Notes under the pieces: model-generated
Databases searched by the model: none
Told to the model about the DNA's origin: nothing
The model's input: the letters and a program-made list of their open reading frames with translations, nothing else
Made by a program: the position numbers and the translations under genes
Origin: an uncultured Eubacteriales bacterium
GTDB taxonomy: Bacteria; Bacillota; Clostridia; Oscillospirales; CAG-272
NCBI GenBank assembly: GCA_934467435.1
Contig: CAKSLR010000021.1
Location: 1-17,062, forward strand
Reading direction: 5' to 3'
Length of the DNA stretch: 17,062 nt
Part shown: in pieces, positions 1-8,724 of the stretch
How positions within the stretch are numbered: the first letter of the stretch is position 1
Layout: the number at the start of each line of letters is the position of its first letter

Positions 1-2
1 GC

Positions 3-137
3 GTGCGGCAGATTGCAAAAGGAACCGGGCAAACCGGCTACTGCACCGCCTGCTTTGACGGTGTTTACCCGACAAAACTCCCGAAAGAGCCCGGAAAAGA
101 CGTATTTGAAACCCAACACAAAGGAAAAGAGGAGTAA
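3..137 (+). CDS. purF: Amidophosphoribosyltransferase, C-terminal end (partial)
   Basis: This is the last 44 codons of a gene that begins outside the window. PurF catalyses the first committed step of purine synthesis, converting PRPP and glutamine to phosphoribosylamine. The visible peptide contains TGYCTACFDGVYPT, which matches the conserved C-terminal Cys-x-x-Cys-F-x-G-x-YP tail of the Gram-positive enzymes (known family feature). It ends at TAA 135-137, two bases before the purM ATG. The purM Shine-Dalgarno (GAGGAG, about 129-134) lies inside the last purF codons, so the two genes are co-transcribed and probably translationally linked. No active-site region is visible, so the call rests on the tail motif and the operon position. 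Confidence 0.9.
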   Translation: MRQIAKGTGQTGYCTACFDGVYPTKLPKEPGKDVFETQHKGKEE

Positions 138-139
138 GC

Positions 140-1180
140 ATGGCACATTCGGAATCGAAACCCTACGCGGAAGCCGGCGTGGATATTACTGCCGGATACC
201 GGGCAGTGGAGCTGATGAAGCGCCACATTGCCCGCACCATGACAAGCGGTGTTTGTTCGGATATCGGAGACTTCGGCGGTCTTTTCGCCCTGGATGTCAG
301 TGAAATGCGCCACCCGGTTCTGGTCAGCGGAACGGACGGCGTCGGCACCAAACTGAAACTGGCGTTTGCCATGGATCGGCACGACACCGTGGGGATTGAC
401 TGCGTCGCCATGTGCGTCAACGATATCATCTGCTGCGGCGCAAAACCCCTGTTCTTTCTTGACTATATTGCCTGCGGCAAGAACGTGCCCGAAAAAATCG
501 CCGCCATTGTCAGTGGCGTGGCGGAGGGGTGCGTACAAAGCGGCGCCGCCCTGATTGGCGGCGAAACGGCAGAAATGCCGGGATTTTATCCGGCAGATGA
601 ATACGACCTTGCCGGTTTTGCGGTCGGGGCGGTGGAAAAAGAAAAGATACTGGATAAGAAAAGGACCGTACCGGGCGATGTGGTACTTGCCCTGCCTTCC
701 AGCGGGGTTCACTCCAACGGCTTCTCCCTGGTGCGCAAGGTGCTTGCCACCGAGGCGCGCGACCTGCGGGCGGCGATGCCGGAACTCGGCGGCAAGGCGC
801 TCGGAGACGTGCTGCTGACCCCCACGAAAATTTACGTCCGCCCGATGCTTTCCCTGCTCGAAAAGGTGGCGGTACGCGGCGTTTCCCACATCACGGGCGG
901 CGGTTTTTTTGAAAATATTCCGCGCAGCATTCCCGATGGGCTGTGCGCCGAAATCCGCCGTGCGGACGTGCGGGTGCTGCCGATTTTCGACCTGATTCAG
1001 AAGGAAGGCGGAATTGCCGAGCGCGATATGTTCAACACCTTCAACATGGGGGTCGGCATGACGGTTGTGGTGCCGGAGGCGGAAGCGGATTCTGCCCTGC
1101 GCATCCTGCGGGAAAACGGAGAGGACGCCTACCCCATCGGCACCATCGTGCGGGCAGAGGAAAAGGTGCGTCTTGTATGA
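140..1180 (+). CDS. purM: Phosphoribosylformylglycinamidine cyclo-ligase (AIR synthetase)
   Basis: PurM closes the imidazole ring, using ATP to turn FGAM into AIR (step five of purine synthesis, cytoplasmic). The 346-residue length is normal for the family. Conserved motifs are intact: GTDGVGTK at residues 64-71 (ATP/phosphate-binding glycine-rich strand), VNDI at 93-96, GGETAEMPGFY at 140-150, SSGVHSNGFSL near 190-200, and HITGGGF ahead of ENIPR in the C-terminal domain. The start ATG follows a GAGGAG site in the end of purF. The stop TGA overlaps the purN start in an ATGA arrangement (1177-1180), which suggests translational coupling. Confidence 0.97.
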   Translation: MAHSESKPYAEAGVDITAGYRAVELMKRHIARTMTSGVCSDIGDFGGLFALDVSEMRHPVLVSGTDGVGTKLKLAFAMDRHDTVGIDCVAMCVNDIICCGAKPLFFLDYIACGKNVPEKIAAIVSGVAEGCVQSGAALIGGETAEMPGFYPADEYDLAGFAVGAVEKEKILDKKRTVPGDVVLALPSSGVHSNGFSLVRKVLATEARDLRAAMPELGGKALGDVLLTPTKIYVRPMLSLLEKVAVRGVSHITGGGFFENIPRSIPDGLCAEIRRADVRVLPIFDLIQKEGGIAERDMFNTFNMGVGMTVVVPEAEADSALRILRENGEDAYPIGTIVRAEEKVRLV

Positions 1181-1794
1181 GAGAAAAGGTGCGCTGTGCC
1201 GTCCTTGTCTCGGGCGGCGGAACCAACCTGCAGGCGCTGATTGACGCGCAGGAGGCGGGAGCCATGCCATCGGTATGCCTGGCTTTGGTCATCTCGAACC
1301 GGGAGGGGGCATACGCCCTCCGGCGGGCAGAGGCGGCGGGGATTCCCGCGGCGCTCTGCGTTCGCGGCAGCGCCGGCGCGGCGGAATGGGAAGAAAACCT
1401 GCTCTCCCTTCTCGGAGAACACCGGATTGATCTGATCGTCCTTGCAGGGTTCCTTTCGATTCTCTCCGATGATTTTGTGCGCCGCTATCCGCACCGGATT
1501 CTGAACGTGCACCCTTCCCTCATTCCCGCCTTTTGCGGCAAGGGGTTCTACGGATTACGTGTACATGAAGCCGCGCTTGCCCGCGGGGTGAAGGTAACGG
1601 GTGCAACCGTACATTTTGTCAACGAAATTCCCGACGGGGGCGAAATTATTCTGCAAAAAGCGGTGCGCGTCAAGGAAAACGACACCCCCGAAAGTCTGCA
1701 ACGGCGGGTGATGGAGGAAGCGGAGTGGATTCTGCTCCCCCGTGCGACCGAAGCGGTTGCCGCCGCGCTGCGAAAGAAGGAGGAGAACGCATGA
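1177..1794 (+). CDS. purN: Phosphoribosylglycinamide formyltransferase (10-formyl-THF dependent)
   Basis: PurN transfers the formyl group of 10-formyl-THF to GAR, giving FGAR. The 205 residues are typical. The N-terminal VSGGGTNLQAL (11-21) is the phosphate-binding loop. The catalytic trio of the family is present: Asn110 and His112 in NVHPSLIP, and Asp153 in NEIPDGGE. The reading frame is open further upstream, but that extension overlaps purM. The ATG at 1177 gives a protein that starts exactly at the family's N-terminus and forms the ATGA overlap with purM. The 3' end overlaps the next gene in the same way. Formyl donor supply is provided by fhs at the end of the operon. Confidence 0.97.
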   Translation: MREKVRCAVLVSGGGTNLQALIDAQEAGAMPSVCLALVISNREGAYALRRAEAAGIPAALCVRGSAGAAEWEENLLSLLGEHRIDLIVLAGFLSILSDDFVRRYPHRILNVHPSLIPAFCGKGFYGLRVHEAALARGVKVTGATVHFVNEIPDGGEIILQKAVRVKENDTPESLQRRVMEEAEWILLPRATEAVAAALRKKEENA

Positions 1795-2519
1795 ACGTCT
1801 ATGAGCCCGCCGACATCGGCACCCTCTTGAAAAACAACCCGTACCCCGGCAGGGGCATTCTCATCGGTACGGCGCCGGGCGGAGAGTACGCTGTTTGCGC
1901 CTACTTTATCATGGGCAGAAGCGAAAACAGCCGCAACCGGGAGTTCCGGCTGGAGGGGGAGACCCTGCGCACCGTGCCGCATGACCCGGCGCGCGTGGAG
2001 GATCCCGCCCTGATTATTTACCGCGCGGTACAGCGGGTGGGTCATGACCTGGTTGTGACCAATGGCGACCAGACCGACACGATCTGTGACGGTCTTGTGG
2101 CGGGAAAAACGTTTTCGCAGGCGCTCGCGGCGCGCTGCTTTGAGCCGGACGCCCCCCATTTTACCCCCCGCATCAGCGGCATCCTGCATTTCGGCACGCC
2201 GTTTTCCTATGAAATGAGTATCCTGAAAAGTGCGGATGCCGCGGGCAGCGCCTGCGCCCGCTACACCTTCTCTTTCCCCGCCGTGGCGGGGGTCGGACAT
2301 TTTCTGCACACCTATATGGGAGACGGCACACCCCTGCCCACCTTTACGGGGGAGCCGGTACGGGTCGCGCTTTCCGATGACAGCGCTTCCTTTGCCGCCA
2401 CCCTGTGGGAAAGCCTGAACGGGGAGAACAGGATTGCCCTTTACGTCCGCTATACCCGCCTGTCCGACGGCAGTTACACCGACCGCATTTATCAGCGCCA
2501 CATACCCGAAAACGGATAA
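1791..2519 (+). CDS. purO: IMP cyclohydrolase, PurO-type
   Basis: This 242-residue protein matches the archaeal-type IMP cyclohydrolase fold (PurO family), which closes FAICAR to IMP in the last step of the pathway. Visible family signatures are YPGRGI at 18-23, FIMGRSENSRNR at 39-50, NGDQTDTI at 91-98 and FEPDAPHFTPRISG at 117-130. It overlaps purN by four bases (ATGA, 1791-1794) and is followed directly by a stand-alone AICAR transformylase. The pair therefore does the two reactions that bifunctional PurH does in most bacteria. The function follows from family similarity and from the missing cyclohydrolase half of PurH next door. It resembles none of the bacterial MGS-like cyclohydrolase domains. 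Confidence 0.93.
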   Translation: MNVYEPADIGTLLKNNPYPGRGILIGTAPGGEYAVCAYFIMGRSENSRNREFRLEGETLRTVPHDPARVEDPALIIYRAVQRVGHDLVVTNGDQTDTICDGLVAGKTFSQALAARCFEPDAPHFTPRISGILHFGTPFSYEMSILKSADAAGSACARYTFSFPAVAGVGHFLHTYMGDGTPLPTFTGEPVRVALSDDSASFAATLWESLNGENRIALYVRYTRLSDGSYTDRIYQRHIPENG

Positions 2520-2531
2520 GGAGGACGACGC

Positions 2532-3716
2532 ATGAAAGAACTGCAACTGAAATACGGCTGCAACCCCCACCAGACCCCCGCCCGCGTGCGAATGGAGGAC
2601 GGACGTGACCTCCCCTTTACCGTGCGTAACGGAAAACCTGGCTACATCAATCTGCTGGATGCGCTGAACGCCTACCAGCTGGTGTCGGAACTGCGCGCGG
2701 CGACCGGCTGTGCTGCCGCCGCCTCCTTCAAACACGTCAGCCCGGCGGGGGCTGCCATCGGGATTCCCCTCTCGGAGAGCGAGAAGAAAGCCTGCTTTGC
2801 GGAGGACATCCCGGAACTGGATGCCTCTCCCCTTGCCTGTGCTTACGCGCGGGCGCGCGGGAGCGACCGGATGTGCTCGTTCGGGGATTTTGTGGCGCTT
2901 TCCGACATCTGCGACAGGACCACCGCCATGCTTCTTAAACGTGAGGTGTCGGACGGTGTCATTGCGCCCGGCTATGAGGACGAAGCGCTGGAGATTCTCC
3001 AAAGCAAGCGAAACGGCAATTATACCGTCATCGAGATTGACCCCACCTACCGCCCTGCGGCGGTGGAGACCAAACAGGTCTTCGGTGTGACGTTTGAAGA
3101 AGGGCGCAACGAGGTCTGCCTGCGGGAAGATTGCCTTTCCCGCATTGTGACCGAAAAGACCGAACTGCCCCCGACGGCAGTGCGCGACCTGCTCATTGCC
3201 CTCATCACCCTTAAATATACGCAGTCCAATTCGGTCTGCTACGCCCACCGCGGGCAGGCCATCGGCGTGGGGGCGGGGCAACAGTCCCGGATTCACTGCA
3301 CACGCCTTGCCGGCAGCAAAGCGGATACCTGGTTTTTGCGCCAGCATGAGCGGGTGCTCTCCCTTCCCTTCCGTCCCGATTTGCGCCGCGCCGACCGCGA
3401 CAACGTGATCGACGGCTACATCAACCGCAATGAAGAAGATGTGTGCGCCGATGGGATCTGGGAAAAATATTTCACCACCCGCCCCGAACCGCTGTCCGAC
3501 GAGGAAAAGCGGGTGTACCTTTCGCAGATCTCCGGGGTCTCGCTCGGTTCGGACGCATTCTTCCCCTTTGACGACAACATCATTCGCGCCCACCGCAGCG
3601 GCGTTTCCTATGTGGCGCAGCCGGGCGGCTCGATCCGGGACGCGGACGTGATTGCTGCCTGCAACCGCCTCGGTATGGTGATGGCGTTTACGGGCATCCG
3701 GCTCTTCCACCACTGA
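2532..3716 (+). CDS. purH: AICAR transformylase, stand-alone (PurH transformylase domain only)
   Basis: This enzyme formylates AICAR to FAICAR using 10-formyl-THF. Bifunctional PurH is normally a little over 500 residues with an N-terminal IMP cyclohydrolase domain. Here the protein has 394 residues and begins directly with LKYGCNPHQ, the start of the transformylase domain, so the cyclohydrolase half is absent rather than damaged. The catalytic Lys67-His68 pair sits in SFKHVSPAG (65-73). Further family motifs are QSNSVCYA, GVGAGQQSRIHC, AFFPFDDNI and the C-terminal GMVMAFTGIRLFHH. The Shine-Dalgarno AAGGAGG overlaps the stop of the PurO gene. The missing reaction is supplied by that neighbour. 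Confidence 0.95.
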   Translation: MKELQLKYGCNPHQTPARVRMEDGRDLPFTVRNGKPGYINLLDALNAYQLVSELRAATGCAAAASFKHVSPAGAAIGIPLSESEKKACFAEDIPELDASPLACAYARARGSDRMCSFGDFVALSDICDRTTAMLLKREVSDGVIAPGYEDEALEILQSKRNGNYTVIEIDPTYRPAAVETKQVFGVTFEEGRNEVCLREDCLSRIVTEKTELPPTAVRDLLIALITLKYTQSNSVCYAHRGQAIGVGAGQQSRIHCTRLAGSKADTWFLRQHERVLSLPFRPDLRRADRDNVIDGYINRNEEDVCADGIWEKYFTTRPEPLSDEEKRVYLSQISGVSLGSDAFFPFDDNIIRAHRSGVSYVAQPGGSIRDADVIAACNRLGMVMAFTGIRLFHH

Positions 3717-3738
3717 GAAAGAAAGGAACGTGCGGCGT

Positions 3739-5013
3739 ATGAAGGTCATGGTGATCGGCGGTGGCGGGCGGGAGCACGCCATTATCAAAAAACTGAAAGA
3801 AAGCCCGGAGGTGACGGAAATCTACGCCCTGCCGGGCAACGGCGGTATTGCCGCCATGGGCGACGCAATCTGCGTGAACATCGGGGCAAAGGATCTTGCG
3901 GGGCAGGTGCGCTTTGCGCGGGAAAACGGCATCGGGTATGCCGTGGTTGCACCGGACGACCCGCTGGTGTTGGGTGCGGTGGACGCATTGCAGGCAGCGG
4001 GAGTTCCCTGCTTCGGTCCCGATAAAAAAGCTGCCGTCATTGAGGGCAGCAAGGTGTTTGCCAAGCAACTGATGGAGAAATATCACATTCCGACGGCGGC
4101 TTACCGCGTTTTTGATTGCCCGGAAGATGCCCTTGCCTATCTGGAAACCGCGCCGCTGCCGACCGTAATCAAGGCAGACGGACTTGCCCTCGGCAAGGGG
4201 GTCACGATTGCCGGAACCCGCGCGGAAGCCACGGCTGCCATCCGCGCCATGATGGAAGAGCGTGTGTTCGGGGAAAGCGGTGCGCGCGTGGTAGTGGAGG
4301 AATATCTGGAGGGGCCGGAGGTATCGGTTCTGACCTTCACGGACGGAGAAACGGTCGTGCCGATGGTATCTTCTATGGATCATAAACGGGCGCACGACGG
4401 CGATACGGGCAAGAACACCGGCGGCATGGGTACGATTGCCCCAAACCCGTATTACACCGAAGAAATTGCCGCCCTTTGCCGTGACACCATTTTTCTGCCG
4501 ACCGTGCACGCCATGGCAGCGGAAGGGCGCCCTTTCCGCGGTTGCCTGTATTTCGGGCTGATGCTGACCAAAGACGGTCCGCGCGTGATTGAATACAACT
4601 GCCGCTTCGGCGACCCGGAAACGCAGGTGGTGCTGCCGTTATTGGACTGCGACCTGTTTTCCGTGATGCGAGCGGTGACCGAGGGACGGTTGCAGGCGGA
4701 GGATGTCCGCATTCGTCCGGGTGCTGCCGCGTGCGTTGTCATGGCATCGGGCGGGTACCCCGAGGCGTACTGCACCGGTTTTCCCATTACCATAGATCCG
4801 GAAGTAGCCCCCGACCTGTGTTTTGCGGGCGTGCGGGAAGAAGGCGGGCGCCTCTTTACCGCGGGCGGGCGGGTACTGGGCGCCGTCGGGTGTGCGCCCA
4901 CCTTGCGCGGGGCGCTGACCTCTGCCTATGAAAAAGTAGAAAAAATTTCGTTTGACGGTGCCGCTTACCGTACCGACATCGGCGCACACGCGCTGCGGGC
5001 GAAGGGAGAATAA
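3739..5013 (+). CDS. purD: Phosphoribosylamine-glycine ligase (GAR synthetase)
   Basis: PurD joins phosphoribosylamine and glycine with ATP to make GAR. The 424-residue protein has the full ATP-grasp layout: GGGGREHA at 7-14, KADGLALGKGV at 145-155, EEYLEGPEVS at 187-196, MDHKRAHDGDTGKNTGGMG at 213-231 and RFGDPETQ at 289-296 (metal and ATP ligands). Two starts are possible. GTG at 3730 lies only two bases from the AAAGGAA ribosome site. ATG at 3739 has a spacing of about ten and gives the family N-terminus MKVMVIGGGG, so the ATG was chosen. Glycine for this step could come from GlyA, encoded about 7 kb downstream. Confidence 0.96.
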   Translation: MKVMVIGGGGREHAIIKKLKESPEVTEIYALPGNGGIAAMGDAICVNIGAKDLAGQVRFARENGIGYAVVAPDDPLVLGAVDALQAAGVPCFGPDKKAAVIEGSKVFAKQLMEKYHIPTAAYRVFDCPEDALAYLETAPLPTVIKADGLALGKGVTIAGTRAEATAAIRAMMEERVFGESGARVVVEEYLEGPEVSVLTFTDGETVVPMVSSMDHKRAHDGDTGKNTGGMGTIAPNPYYTEEIAALCRDTIFLPTVHAMAAEGRPFRGCLYFGLMLTKDGPRVIEYNCRFGDPETQVVLPLLDCDLFSVMRAVTEGRLQAEDVRIRPGAAACVVMASGGYPEAYCTGFPITIDPEVAPDLCFAGVREEGGRLFTAGGRVLGAVGCAPTLRGALTSAYEKVEKISFDGAAYRTDIGAHALRAKGE

Positions 5014-5016
5014 CGG

Positions 5017-8000
5017 ATGGTACATCGCGTTTATACAGAAAAGAAAGAAGAACTGGCAGAGGAAGCGCGCGCGCTGCTTTCGGATATCCGCGGGCTTTTG
5101 CGGATTCCCGGGGTGCGCGCCCTGCGGATTCTCAACCGTTACGATGTGGAGCACCTGGAGGAATCGCTCTTCCTTGCCGCCATCCGAACGGTGTTTTCCG
5201 AACCGCAGACCGACCTTGTCTATCGCACGTTGCCCGAGGGAGGAGATGCGGTTTTTGCCGTGGAATATCTGCCGGGGCAGTACGACCAGCGGGCAGATTC
5301 CGCCGCGCAGTGCATTCAGATGATCGCGCAGACCGAGCGCCCGCTCATCCGCACGGCAAAGGTCTATCTGCTCTACGGTACGCTCTCCGAATCGGAACTG
5401 GCAGCCATTCAGAAATACGTCATCAACCCCGTAGAGGCGCGCGCTGCCTCGCTTGCCCTGCCGGACACCCTGGAAATTCCGTATGAGGCGGTGAAAACCG
5501 TTCCCCGCATCGACGGCTTTTGCGGAATGGACGATGCGGCGCTGCGGGAACTGATGACCGCGCGCGGGCTGGCAATGGATGAAGATGACCTTGCCCTTTG
5601 TCGCGCCTATTTCGAAAAGGAAGGGCGTGACCCGACGGAAACCGAATTGCGGGTCATCGACACCTACTGGTCCGACCACTGCCGTCACACCACTTTCCTC
5701 TCCCATATAGACCGCGTTACCTTTGACGACCCGCTTGCCGCGCGCACATATGAAGACTACCTTGCCACGCGCAAAGCGCTCGGGCGGGAGGAAAAGCCCA
5801 TTTGTCTTATGGATCTTGCCACGGTGGCAATGAAATACGAAAAGGCAATCGGGAATCTCGAAAAACTCGATGAATCCGAAGAAATCAACGCCTGCACCGT
5901 AAAAATTCAGGTGGAGGCAGACGGAAAGCAGGAGGACTGGCTGCTCCTTTTCAAAAACGAAACCCACAATCACCCGACCGAGATCGAACCGTTCGGCGGA
6001 GCGGCAACCTGCATCGGCGGTGCCATCCGCGACCCGCTCTCGGGGCGCTCGTATGTCTATGGTGCCATGCGGCTGAGCGGGGCGGGCAACCCGCTCTCGG
6101 ATTTTGGGGACACGTTGCCGGGCAAACTGCCGCAGCGTAAAATCGTAACGGGAGCGGCAAACGGCTATTCCTCCTACGGGAACCAGATCGGTCTTGCTAC
6201 GGGCATCGTAGATGAAATTTACCACCCCGGCTACACGGCAAAGCGCATGGAGATCGGCGCGGTGATCGCCGCCGCCCCGCGTGCGAACGTGCGGCGGGAA
6301 AGACCCGTTCCGGGAGATGTGGTCATCCTGCTGGGCGGCAACACCGGGCGGGACGGCTGCGGCGGTGCCACCGGCTCCTCCAAATCCCACACCAAGAACT
6401 CGCTGCAGACCTGCGGCGCGGAAGTGCAGAAAGGGAACGCACCCGAAGAGCGGAAACTGCAACGTCTGTTCCGCAACCCCGATGCCTGCCGCCTGATTAA
6501 ACGCTGCAACGACTTCGGCGCGGGCGGGGTTTCGGTTGCCATCGGGGAACTTGCCGACGGATTGCAGATTGACCTGAACGCCGTGCCGAAAAAATATGAA
6601 GGGCTGAGCGGCACCGAACTGGCAATCAGCGAATCGCAGGAACGCATGGCGGTGGTCGTTGCGGCAAAAGATCGCGACGCCTTTCTTGCCCTTGCCGATG
6701 CCGAAAACCTCTCCGCCACCCCGGTTGCGGTGGTAAGCGAAAAGCGGCGGCTGCAGATGTGCTGGAACGGCGCGACCATTGTGGATATCGACCGCGCGTT
6801 TCTCGACACCAACGGTGCCGAAAAACACGTCCGTGCCACTGTGGCGGCACCGACCGACTACGAGAAGCCGACCCCCGCGGATTTTACCGCCGGCTATCTG
6901 GCACTGGCAGACGATCTGAACACCTGTTCGCACCGCGGACTTTCCGAACAGTTTGATGCCACCATCGGCGCGGGGACCGTTCTGATGCCCTACGGCGGCA
7001 AATATCAACTGACCCCCATTCAGGCCATGGTGCAGAAGATTTCGCTGGAAGAAAAGCACACCGACGACTGCTCGCTCATGGCGTGGGGGTATAACCCTTT
7101 CATCACCGAAAAGAACCCCTACCACGGCGCGTATCTTGCCGTGGTGGAATCGGTTGCCAAACTGGTTGCCTGCGGGGCGGAATTTTCGGACGTATATCTG
7201 ACCTTTCAGGAATACTTTGAGCGGCTGGAAAAAGACCCCCTGCGGTGGGGCAAACCGATTGCCGCCCTGCTTGGCGCGTTTGCCGCGCAAAAAGGGCTGG
7301 GCATTGCTTCCATCGGCGGCAAGGACTCGATGAGCGGATCGTTTGAGAACCTTCACGTACCGCCGACCCTCGTCTCCTTTGCCGTGACCACGGCAAAAAC
7401 CGGCGACATTCTCTCGCCCGAGTTCAAGCGGGCGGGTGACCGGGTCGTTCTGCTCTCCCCCGACTATGACGAAAACGGTCTGCCGACCCCCGCTTCCCTT
7501 CTTGCCCTTTTCCGCCGGGTGCGGGAAGAAATGCAGGCGGGGCATGTACGCGCCGCCTACACCCCCACCCTCGGCGGCATTGCGGAGGCAGTGATGAAAA
7601 TGAGCTTCGGCAACCGCCTCGGTTTTTCCTATGCGCCAGACCTGACCAACCGGGATCTCTTCTCCTACCGTTACGGCGCCTTTCTTCTTGAAGTTTCCGC
7701 GCCGATGGCGGGGGCGCGGGAGATCGGCTGCATCACCGAAGAAGATGCCATTACCCGCGGCACGGACCGCGTGGCGCTCTCCCGCCTGCTGCAAGTATCG
7801 GAAGAAAAGCTGGAGGGCGTGTTCCGCTGCAACATTCCGACCGTGCCGGCACCGATGGAAACCTTCTCTTCCCCTGCTGCGGCACGCCCCGCCCCCCGCG
7901 TTTTCTGCGCAAAGCCGCGGGTGTTGATTCCCGTCTTCCCCGGCACCAACTGTGAGTATGACAGCGCGCGCGCCATGCGCGATGCGGGCGCCGAACCCGA

Positions 8001-8709
8001 GATTTTCATCATCCGCAACCGCACGCCCGGGCAGGTTACGGAAAGCGTGCGCGCCTTTGCCGCGCACCTTGCCAAGGCGCAGATGGTTCTGATTCCCGGC
8101 GGATTCTCGGGCGGGGACGAGCCGGACGGCAGCGGGAAATTCATTACCGCATTCTTCCGTAATGCCGCCATCCGCGACGGCGTTGCCGAACTGCTTGAAA
8201 AGCGGGACGGACTGATGTGTGGCATCTGCAACGGGTTCCAGGCACTCATCAAACTGGGGTTGGTTCCCTATGGCAGAATCACGGATGCCGATGCCGCCTC
8301 CCCTACCCTTACCTACAACCGCATCGCGCGGCACCAATCGCGCATCGTGCGGACGCGCATCGCCTCCAACCGCTCCCCGTGGCTTGCCGCCACCGAGGTG
8401 GGCGATATCTACACCGTGCCGATCTCGCACGGGGAGGGGAGGCTGTATGCCGAGGAAGCGCTCATCCGTTCGCTTGCTGCGAACGGGCAGATTGCCACCC
8501 AGTATGTGGATGATGACGGGGCAGCAAGCGCCGACATCCGCTACAACCCGAACGGTTCCGCCTTTGCGGTAGAGGGAATGACCTCGCCAGACGGACGTGT
8601 GTTCGGCAAAATGGGACACACCGAGCGCTACGCCCCCGACCTGTACCGCAACGTGCCCGGCAACTACGATATGCCGATGTTTTTATCCGCGGTTCGCTAT
8701 TTCCGATAA
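5017..8709 (+). CDS. purL: Phosphoribosylformylglycinamidine synthase, single-chain form with fused glutaminase
   Basis: PurL converts FGAR to FGAM using glutamine and ATP. This 1230-residue chain is the large form, so no separate purS or purQ is needed, and none is seen. Residues 217-223 read YWSDHCR and residues 312-331 carry FKNETHNHPTEIEPFGGAAT, both hallmarks of the synthase domain. GGKDSMSG marks the second half. From about residue 966 a class I glutamine amidotransferase domain begins (RVLIPVFPGTNCEYDSAR). Its nucleophile is Cys1071 in GICNGFQ, with His1138 and Glu1140 in PISHGEGR. The length and the lack of a long N-terminal extension fit the clostridial type rather than the roughly 1290-residue proteobacterial form. 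The ATG lies three bases after the purD stop behind AAGGGAG. Confidence 0.96.
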   Translation: MVHRVYTEKKEELAEEARALLSDIRGLLRIPGVRALRILNRYDVEHLEESLFLAAIRTVFSEPQTDLVYRTLPEGGDAVFAVEYLPGQYDQRADSAAQCIQMIAQTERPLIRTAKVYLLYGTLSESELAAIQKYVINPVEARAASLALPDTLEIPYEAVKTVPRIDGFCGMDDAALRELMTARGLAMDEDDLALCRAYFEKEGRDPTETELRVIDTYWSDHCRHTTFLSHIDRVTFDDPLAARTYEDYLATRKALGREEKPICLMDLATVAMKYEKAIGNLEKLDESEEINACTVKIQVEADGKQEDWLLLFKNETHNHPTEIEPFGGAATCIGGAIRDPLSGRSYVYGAMRLSGAGNPLSDFGDTLPGKLPQRKIVTGAANGYSSYGNQIGLATGIVDEIYHPGYTAKRMEIGAVIAAAPRANVRRERPVPGDVVILLGGNTGRDGCGGATGSSKSHTKNSLQTCGAEVQKGNAPEERKLQRLFRNPDACRLIKRCNDFGAGGVSVAIGELADGLQIDLNAVPKKYEGLSGTELAISESQERMAVVVAAKDRDAFLALADAENLSATPVAVVSEKRRLQMCWNGATIVDIDRAFLDTNGAEKHVRATVAAPTDYEKPTPADFTAGYLALADDLNTCSHRGLSEQFDATIGAGTVLMPYGGKYQLTPIQAMVQKISLEEKHTDDCSLMAWGYNPFITEKNPYHGAYLAVVESVAKLVACGAEFSDVYLTFQEYFERLEKDPLRWGKPIAALLGAFAAQKGLGIASIGGKDSMSGSFENLHVPPTLVSFAVTTAKTGDILSPEFKRAGDRVVLLSPDYDENGLPTPASLLALFRRVREEMQAGHVRAAYTPTLGGIAEAVMKMSFGNRLGFSYAPDLTNRDLFSYRYGAFLLEVSAPMAGAREIGCITEEDAITRGTDRVALSRLLQVSEEKLEGVFRCNIPTVPAPMETFSSPAAARPAPRVFCAKPRVLIPVFPGTNCEYDSARAMRDAGAEPEIFIIRNRTPGQVTESVRAFAAHLAKAQMVLIPGGFSGGDEPDGSGKFITAFFRNAAIRDGVAELLEKRDGLMCGICNGFQALIKLGLVPYGRITDADAASPTLTYNRIARHQSRIVRTRIASNRSPWLAATEVGDIYTVPISHGEGRLYAEEALIRSLAANGQIATQYVDDDGAASADIRYNPNGSAFAVEGMTSPDGRVFGKMGHTERYAPDLYRNVPGNYDMPMFLSAVRYFR

Positions 8710-8724
8710 AAAAGGAGAACTCCC

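Noticed and set aside
3730..3738. GTG start for purD
   Set aside because: It lies only two bases from the ribosome site and adds MRR before the conserved MKVMVIGGGG N-terminus; the ATG at 3739 has normal spacing.
1548..3788. A 746-codon open frame on the - strand opposite purN, purO and purH
   Set aside because: Same shadow effect: it spans three real genes on the other strand and has no recognisable domain. The 401-codon frame at 65-1270 and the 404-codon frame at 11803-13017 are rejected for the same reason.
4639..8619. A 1326-codon open frame on the - strand opposite purD and purL
   Set aside because: Its composition (rich in Gly, His, Arg, Val) is typical of an antisense shadow of GC-rich genes. 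It lies wholly opposite well-supported PurD and PurL with conserved motifs, and no protein family is recognisable.
5017..8709. Missing purS and purQ as a sign of gene loss
   Set aside because: The 1230-residue PurL carries its own glutaminase domain with Cys, His and Glu residues in place, so separate subunits are not needed.
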